Assembly: GCA_937942205.1 (NCBI GenBank)
Contig: CALDFO010000398.1
Span: forward strand, 1 to 5,709
Length of the DNA: 5,709 nt
Direction: 5' to 3'
Source: an uncultured Alphaproteobacteria bacterium
Lineage (GTDB): Bacteria > Pseudomonadota > Alphaproteobacteria > Micropepsales > Micropepsaceae
Made by a program: the position numbers and the translations under genes. The notes beneath the pieces were generated by a model. The model made no database searches. It was not told the DNA's origin and saw only the letters and a program-made list of their open reading frames with translations. Below are positions 5,661 to 5,709 of this stretch, in pieces; the stretch's first letter is position 1; each line of letters begins with the position of its first letter.

Positions 5661-5709
5661 AGATCGGAAGAGCACACGTCTGAACTCCAGTCACTAGCTT
5701 ATCTCGTAT
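5661..5709 (+). other. Illumina TruSeq adapter with index, not genomic
   Basis: From 5661 the sequence begins AGATCGGAAGAGCACACG and continues as the known TruSeq adapter to TCAC at 5691-5694. It then carries the six bases TAGCTT (5695-5700), which match TruSeq LT index 10, and then ATCTCGTAT, the start of the flow-cell P7 part. All 49 bases fit. This is read-through of a short insert that survived trimming and was assembled onto the contig end. Minus-strand frames starting here give the familiar false N-termini MTGVQTCALPIS and MCSSDL. Confidence 0.98.

Noticed and set aside
4362..5675. A 437-codon minus-strand frame opposite the acyltransferase
   Set aside because: It is Gln/His/Arg-rich, has no family motifs, lies fully antisense to a clear membrane protein, and begins inside the adapter. 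It is a GC-rich shadow.
5360..5694. Minus-strand frames beginning MCSSDL and MTGVQTCALPIS
   Set aside because: Their N-termini are encoded by the sequencing adapter; these are well-known contamination peptides.

Overview
This is a GC-rich chromosomal window, most likely from an alphaproteobacterium. The evidence is the alphaproteobacterial style of HemF, HemC and the NupC-type transporter, and the strong G/C preference at third codon positions. No ribosomal RNA, tRNA, insertion sequence, phage gene or CRISPR array is visible. The content is ordinary core and accessory metabolism. I found no convincing new multi-gene system, and the strongest anomaly is technical.

The layout, left to right, starts with the 3' part of hemF (aerobic coproporphyrinogen III oxidase, cut by the window edge). 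It runs directly into hemC (hydroxymethylbilane synthase), both on the + strand and probably translationally coupled. Both enzymes belong to tetrapyrrole (heme) synthesis, one early and one late in the pathway. A convergent intergenic stretch follows. It holds a strong hairpin with a U-rich tail in the minus direction and a perfect 14-bp tandem duplication.

The minus strand from about 4329 down to 1892 looks like one transcription unit. It contains a concentrative nucleoside transporter (CNT/NupC family, probable TTG start), then after 8 nt a predicted lipoprotein alpha/beta hydrolase of the lysophospholipase/monoacylglycerol lipase type, then after 45 nt an unrecognised 62-residue hydrophilic protein with a good ribosome binding site. 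The hairpin terminator closes the unit.

Divergent from the transporter, on the + strand, is an integral-membrane acyltransferase of the Acyltransferase 3 (OafA/YrhL-like) family. It probably O-acylates a surface glycan or another envelope molecule. Directly after it comes the ribosome binding site and first eight codons of a further gene.

The last 49 bases (5661-5709) are not genomic. They match the Illumina TruSeq adapter, including a six-base index and the start of the flow-cell sequence. The contig therefore really ends at 5660, and every open reading frame running into that end is partly artefactual.
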